NCBI GenBank assembly: GCA_964577115.1
Contig: CAZNXJ010000004.1
Span: 186,001 to 250,000 of the forward strand
DNA length: 64,000 nucleotides
DNA from: CAZNXJ01 sp964577115
GTDB taxonomy: Bacteria; Planctomycetota; Planctomycetia; Pirellulales; Pirellulaceae
Direction of reading: 5' to 3'
How positions within the stretch are numbered: the first letter of the stretch is position 1; every line of letters starts with the position of its first letter. The notes beneath the pieces were generated by a model, which was not told where the DNA came from, did no database searches, and saw nothing but the letters and a program-made list of their open reading frames with translations. Below are positions 60,867-64,000 of the stretch, one piece after another. The position numbers were made by a program, and so were the translations under genes.

Positions 60867-61322
60867 ATGGTCCAGACGGAAACGAGAATACGGTCCGACG
60901 GAACGCACCACGAGGCGGACGGGCGGTCCTTAACGCAGCTGATAAAGGAACTGCGCGCTGAAACCACGACGCTGATGCGGCAGGAAGTGGCGCTTGCCAA
61001 GACCGAGATGTCCGAGAAGCTATCGCGCGTCACGCGAAATCTCGCCTATCTCGCGACTGGCGGCGTGATCGCGATGGGCGGTCTGATCGTACTACTACTC
61101 GCCGCCGCGGCCGGAGTTTATGTCGGCCTCGTGGCCGCGGGGCTTACGCACATGACGGCTGGGTGGCTTGCGCCGCTGATCGTCGGTGGCATTGCCGCAC
61201 TGATCGGTTACGTCCTCGTTCAGAAAGCTATCTCGACGATAAGTGACGAATCGCTAATGCCCGAGCGTACGAAGGAGACACTGAAAGACGACGCCGAGTG
61301 GATGAAAGAGAAGGTGCAATAA
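60867..61322 (+). CDS. YqjE/holin superfamily (DUF1469-like) membrane protein
   Basis: A 151-residue protein; AAGGAGGATG lies just before the start. A soluble helix (LTQLIKELRAETTTLMRQEVALAKTEM) is followed by two transmembrane helices (LATGGVIAMGGLIVLLLAA and WLAPLIVGGIAALIGYVLV) and a charged C-terminus. This is the putative phage-holin superfamily III/YqjE pattern, which in bacterial chromosomes marks a stress-related membrane protein rather than a phage lysis gene. No phage genes surround it. Its stop codon overlaps the start of the DUF3618 gene (TAATG), so the two are translationally coupled. Confidence 0.85.
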   Translation: MVQTETRIRSDGTHHEADGRSLTQLIKELRAETTTLMRQEVALAKTEMSEKLSRVTRNLAYLATGGVIAMGGLIVLLLAAAAGVYVGLVAAGLTHMTAGWLAPLIVGGIAALIGYVLVQKAISTISDESLMPERTKETLKDDAEWMKEKVQ

Positions 61323-62767
61323 TGGCAACAACCGATCGACAAACGGATGGGCAAAACCGTATCCAAGAATACGAATACGACTACAACGGTGGCACGCGGA
61401 GCTCGCGCGAACTGGAGCGCGATATTGAACGGACGCGGCACCAGATGGATGAAACTCTGGATCAGATTGGCGAGCGTTTGCACCCGAAGCATCTTCTCGA
61501 CGAAGTCCTCGATCTGTTCCGCTCAGGCGATCATGGTTCGGCCAAACGCGACCGCTACATCCAGCAGGCGCGGAGCTCGGGAAAACAGATCGCGCATAAG
61601 ATTCGCCAGCATCCCGTTCCCGCGCTCCTTGCCGGCGCTGGGTTAGCCTGGCTGATCTACGAAGAACTGATGGGCGAAGATGAGGAAGACCTGGACACGG
61701 CGCGAGCGAGAATGCGTGCTCAGTGGGATGATATCCCCGAGCACAGCGGATCCTTTGTGGATGCGCGCACCGGCGAGCCCTATGACGAATCCTACGGCGA
61801 GGAGTGGAAGGGCGTCGCGCCGTGGAGCGAGGGTTACGAATGGTCGGGCGAAGACGAGGCGACATGGAGCCAGCGGGCCGGAGCGACGCTGGAAGATTTG
61901 AAACATCGGCTGGCCGACTCGAGCCTCTCGGCACGCGACAAAATTCAGCACGTCGCGTCAAAACTGATGGGCCTGTCGGGCCGAAAGCGGCGCGATCTGA
62001 GCGCCCAGTGGGCCACGCTCGCTCAGCGCAGTGCTCCATCATCGGGGCTTGGTGCCCCCTACCACGGAGTCAGTACCAAGGACTATTCGCGCGAACTGCG
62101 TGACCTGTGCGCTTGCGATTTTGCCGCGTCACACGACTGGTCAGCCGAGGATGAGGAAGGCTGGACGGAAAAAGCTCAGCACATGCTCGACGAGATCCAA
62201 GCCACGCTTTCCAACACAACCAGCTCGGCCAAAGATCGCATGAAGGCGCTCGCCGGGCATATCGGCGATTTCGTAGGCAGCACGCGTGACATGAGCGCTC
62301 ACTACGGTGGTCAGCTGCGCCGCCAGGGTGCGCGGCTCGGCCGTTCGACGCGACGCGCGGCCGCTGGCATGCAGCACCAGTTTCAGAACGGCTATGTCCG
62401 CGGGCGCGACGGGTTCGCACATGCCGTTGAAGAATCACCGATGGCGGTAGGGGCCGCTTTCCTCGGTCTGGGGCTGATCGCCGGTATGCTCCTCCCATCG
62501 ACGCGTCGCGAAGACGAGCTGATGGGGGAAGCGTCCGACCAGCTCAAACATCAGGTCAAAGAGACGGGCCAAGATGTTCTCCGGCGGGGTCGGCATGTCG
62601 CCAAGGCAACTGCGAGTGCGGCGGCCGAACAACTCGAGAAAGAAGGCTTGACGCCCGAGCAGCTCGCCGAGAAAGCTCGGCACGTCGCGGAAGCGACTTC
62701 CGAGCGAGCGAATCAAACGGTCCGCGACGAAGCGACAAACGCTCAGCAAGCGATGGACCTCGAATAA
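61322..62767 (+). CDS. DUF3618-containing membrane-associated protein with an internal repeat
   Basis: A 481-residue protein. The N-terminus (SSRELERDIERTRHQMDETLDQIGERLHP) is the DUF3618 motif. A first hydrophobic segment lies near residue 100 (PALLAGAGLAWLIYEEL) and a second near 385 (AVGAAFLGLGLIAGMLLPS). Between them a 45-residue module occurs twice: WSGEDEATW (about 174-218) and WSAEDEEGW (about 273-317), each followed by an amphipathic helix ending ARDK or AKDR. The C-terminus is a long charged helix (KKATASAAAEQLEKEG-like). It starts inside the stop of the YqjE-like gene. Function is unknown; the arrangement fits a cell-envelope stress module. Confidence 0.85.
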   Translation: MATTDRQTDGQNRIQEYEYDYNGGTRSSRELERDIERTRHQMDETLDQIGERLHPKHLLDEVLDLFRSGDHGSAKRDRYIQQARSSGKQIAHKIRQHPVPALLAGAGLAWLIYEELMGEDEEDLDTARARMRAQWDDIPEHSGSFVDARTGEPYDESYGEEWKGVAPWSEGYEWSGEDEATWSQRAGATLEDLKHRLADSSLSARDKIQHVASKLMGLSGRKRRDLSAQWATLAQRSAPSSGLGAPYHGVSTKDYSRELRDLCACDFAASHDWSAEDEEGWTEKAQHMLDEIQATLSNTTSSAKDRMKALAGHIGDFVGSTRDMSAHYGGQLRRQGARLGRSTRRAAAGMQHQFQNGYVRGRDGFAHAVEESPMAVGAAFLGLGLIAGMLLPSTRREDELMGEASDQLKHQVKETGQDVLRRGRHVAKATASAAAEQLEKEGLTPEQLAEKARHVAEATSERANQTVRDEATNAQQAMDLE

Positions 62768-62798
62768 GCTCTTGCGATTTCGATCGCGAATGCCGGGT

Positions 62799-62835
62799 GG
62801 GGAGATGAAATCGGGCGATCTCATCTCCCCTTTTT
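62799..62835. terminator. bidirectional rho-independent terminator
   Basis: GGGGAGATGA (62799-62808) pairs perfectly with TCATCTCCCC (62821-62830) around a 12-base loop and is followed by TTTTT. It lies between the convergent DUF3618 and alpha/beta-hydrolase genes. Confidence 0.85.
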
Positions 62836-62865
62836 CGTGCGTCACAGCTTTAATTTGTGCCAGTT

Positions 62866-64000
62866 TTATTTTGATCGAAACACAATGCGGCTGCTAACAA
62901 CGGCATCGCGCTCATCGCTGACCGTAAGAAACCACATATCCGCTTCGTTCGGCGGCGTTTCCGCCTCAATGCGATCTCCGTGGATCTGCGCGGGCCGAGT
63001 AATCCACGCGCGCTGATTGATCGGTTCTGATCCTCCGGCCCAATGCAACTCGGCCTTTTTCAGCGTGACCGCCGCGCGCACGGGCACGACAACGCGGCCG
63101 TCTTTGATCACCGGTTGCCCGATCTCGGCGAGGCCCGGTTCGCCGCGCAAATGGTGCTCGACAAACAAATGGATTTCGCGCGGCGCCCATCCCTGGGGAT
63201 GGCCGTGTGGCATGTTCACCGTGATGCACAACTGCTTCGTCCCTTCGACGAGATCATAGCTCTTCATATAGCTATCGAGCGGATAAGCGAAATCGTTTGT
63301 ACCATTCACCCAGAGAATCGGCATCTGCACGCCCGGCAGATACTGCATGGGATCCCAGAGCTTCGTCCAGCGTTCCCGCTGGTTTTCGGACATCTGAGCG
63401 AACCGGCCGAGCCAGGCGCTGTTCTCGTGCAGGTATCCGCAGCCGTACACGGGGACAGCGGCACGAAAACGAGAATCCACGCCGGCCACAATGCAGGTCA
63501 AATAGCCCCCCCAGCTAATGCCCGTGACCGCCGTCCGTTCGTGGTCCACTTCCTCAAAACTACGGATCAGCGAGTGGGCTCGAATTACAGCAGCGACGGC
63601 ATGGTACGGCCACTGCTCGTCGGGCGACTGATCCACACTGCCGAATTTTTCCTCATCCGACTGGTTGGGGCCGCCGCGCTCGAGCCGCGTTCGGTTCGCC
63701 GGGTCGTGGGCATTCTTGCCTTCGATCGGGCGATGTCCGGCCAGGTCCATGGCAATGGCCGCATAGCCTTTCTTCGCCCACAATTCGGCCCATTCACGAA
63801 AGGCCGTTCCGCCGCCGCCATGCACGAGCACCACGGCGGGGAGCTCGCGGTCGAGCGACTTGTCGCCGGCGAGCAAGCCGGGCGTCGCGTAGTAAGCAAA
63901 CACCTGCGTCGGCTGCCCGCCGTAGGGTTCGCCTTCGTAGAACAGCGAACGCACGGGAGACGTTTCATCGAGCCACTCAAACGAGGGCGGCTGGCTGAGA
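62866..64000 (-). CDS. alpha/beta hydrolase, acetylxylan-esterase/dienelactone-hydrolase-like (5' end outside window)
   Basis: The frame is open to the right edge, where it reads SQPPSFEWLDETSPVRSLFYEGEPYGG, so the true N-terminus, probably with a signal peptide, lies outside. A GTG at 63954 is an internal codon, not the start. The visible 377 residues show VVLVHGGGGTAFREWAELWA, AIAMDLAGHRP, the nucleophile elbow in TGISWGGYLT, the acidic residue in WVNGTNDFAYP and the His in VNMPHGHPQGW. A C-terminal beta domain follows. This family is common in planctomycetes and probably removes acyl groups from polysaccharides or other extracellular esters. No CAZyme neighbours are visible here to fix the substrate. 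Confidence 0.82.
   Translation of the reverse strand, partial: LSQPPSFEWLDETSPVRSLFYEGEPYGGQPTQVFAYYATPGLLAGDKSLDRELPAVVLVHGGGGTAFREWAELWAKKGYAAIAMDLAGHRPIEGKNAHDPANRTRLERGGPNQSDEEKFGSVDQSPDEQWPYHAVAAVIRAHSLIRSFEEVDHERTAVTGISWGGYLTCIVAGVDSRFRAAVPVYGCGYLHENSAWLGRFAQMSENQRERWTKLWDPMQYLPGVQMPILWVNGTNDFAYPLDSYMKSYDLVEGTKQLCITVNMPHGHPQGWAPREIHLFVEHHLRGEPGLAEIGQPVIKDGRVVVPVRAAVTLKKAELHWAGGSEPINQRAWITRPAQIHGDRIEAETPPNEADMWFLTVSDERDAVVSSRIVFRSK

Noticed and set aside
60867..61322. Holin-like gene as a sign of a prophage
   Set aside because: No integrase, terminase, capsid or lysin gene is nearby. The YqjE-like context with YqjD- and DUF3618-type genes explains it better.
1..64000. tRNA, rRNA, CRISPR arrays, insertion sequences and restriction or toxin-antitoxin systems
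   Set aside because: I looked for cloverleaf-like segments, regularly spaced repeats, transposase motifs and small paired genes and found none that I could support by eye.

Overview
The window looks like chromosomal DNA of a GC-rich planctomycete. The strongest lineage marker is the C-terminal domain of the 51.6-54.5 kb gene: a CxxCH haem site followed by a tail of the type usual in planctomycete PQQ/haem proteins. DevBCA-type exporters, a DUF3500 protein, bacterial Ku and many exported or TAT-targeted enzymes fit the same picture. This is inferred from domain content, not from a marker gene. I saw no tRNA, rRNA, CRISPR array, insertion sequence or phage integration module.

Layout. 1-4.2 kb: the end of a BadF/N-acetylglucosamine-kinase-like gene, a GNAT acetyltransferase, a TIM-barrel sugar-phosphate isomerase/epimerase, a D-2-hydroxyacid dehydrogenase and a TAT-exported DUF3500 protein, all on the + strand. 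4.3-5.6 kb: a secreted SxxK serine hydrolase. 5.6-11.8 kb (minus strand): TreZ and a glycogen debranching enzyme (overlapping), a small exported protein, a haemolysin-III membrane protein and a PAP2 phosphatase.

12.2-44.7 kb is a roughly 32-kb biosynthetic and export locus. A fatty acyl-AMP ligase with a carrier domain loads a fatty acid. A fully reducing type I PKS module (KS-AT-DH-ER-KR-ACP) extends it. A second PKS protein follows whose KS has lost the HGTGT histidine and whose AT-like region has lost its catalytic serine. A three-module NRPS (C-A-PCP x3, then TE) adds three amino acids and releases the product. Next come a MacA/MacB-type pair, then a DevB-like adaptor, two DevC-like permeases and a DevA-like ATPase fused to a cyclic-nucleotide-binding domain. 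A convergent TolC-like lipoprotein gene closes the region. The predicted product is an exported lipotripeptide. No PPTase, MbtH protein or pathway-specific regulator is present.

44.9-49.1 kb: a YheT-type hydrolase, Ku, a BRCT-MerR-TPR protein, and an HPF/RaiA-like domain fused to a sigma-70-region-2-like domain. 49.2-51.2 kb (minus): an ActP-type symporter with its DUF485 partner. 51.6-54.5 kb: a sorbosone-dehydrogenase-like haem protein. 54.6-57.6 kb: a RarD-type transporter and an alpha/beta-hydrolase lipoprotein converge on a 100-N assembly gap flanked by identical 55-bp sequences, which looks like an unresolved 51-bp tandem repeat. 57.8-59.7 kb (minus): a TAT-exported intradiol dioxygenase-like protein and a YihY/BrkB membrane protein. 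60.0-62.8 kb: a YqjD-like, YqjE/holin-like and DUF3618 cassette. The window ends inside a secreted-type alpha/beta hydrolase on the minus strand.

All calls come from reading the sequence by eye. Domain borders are approximate, and substrate predictions for the NRPS are tentative.
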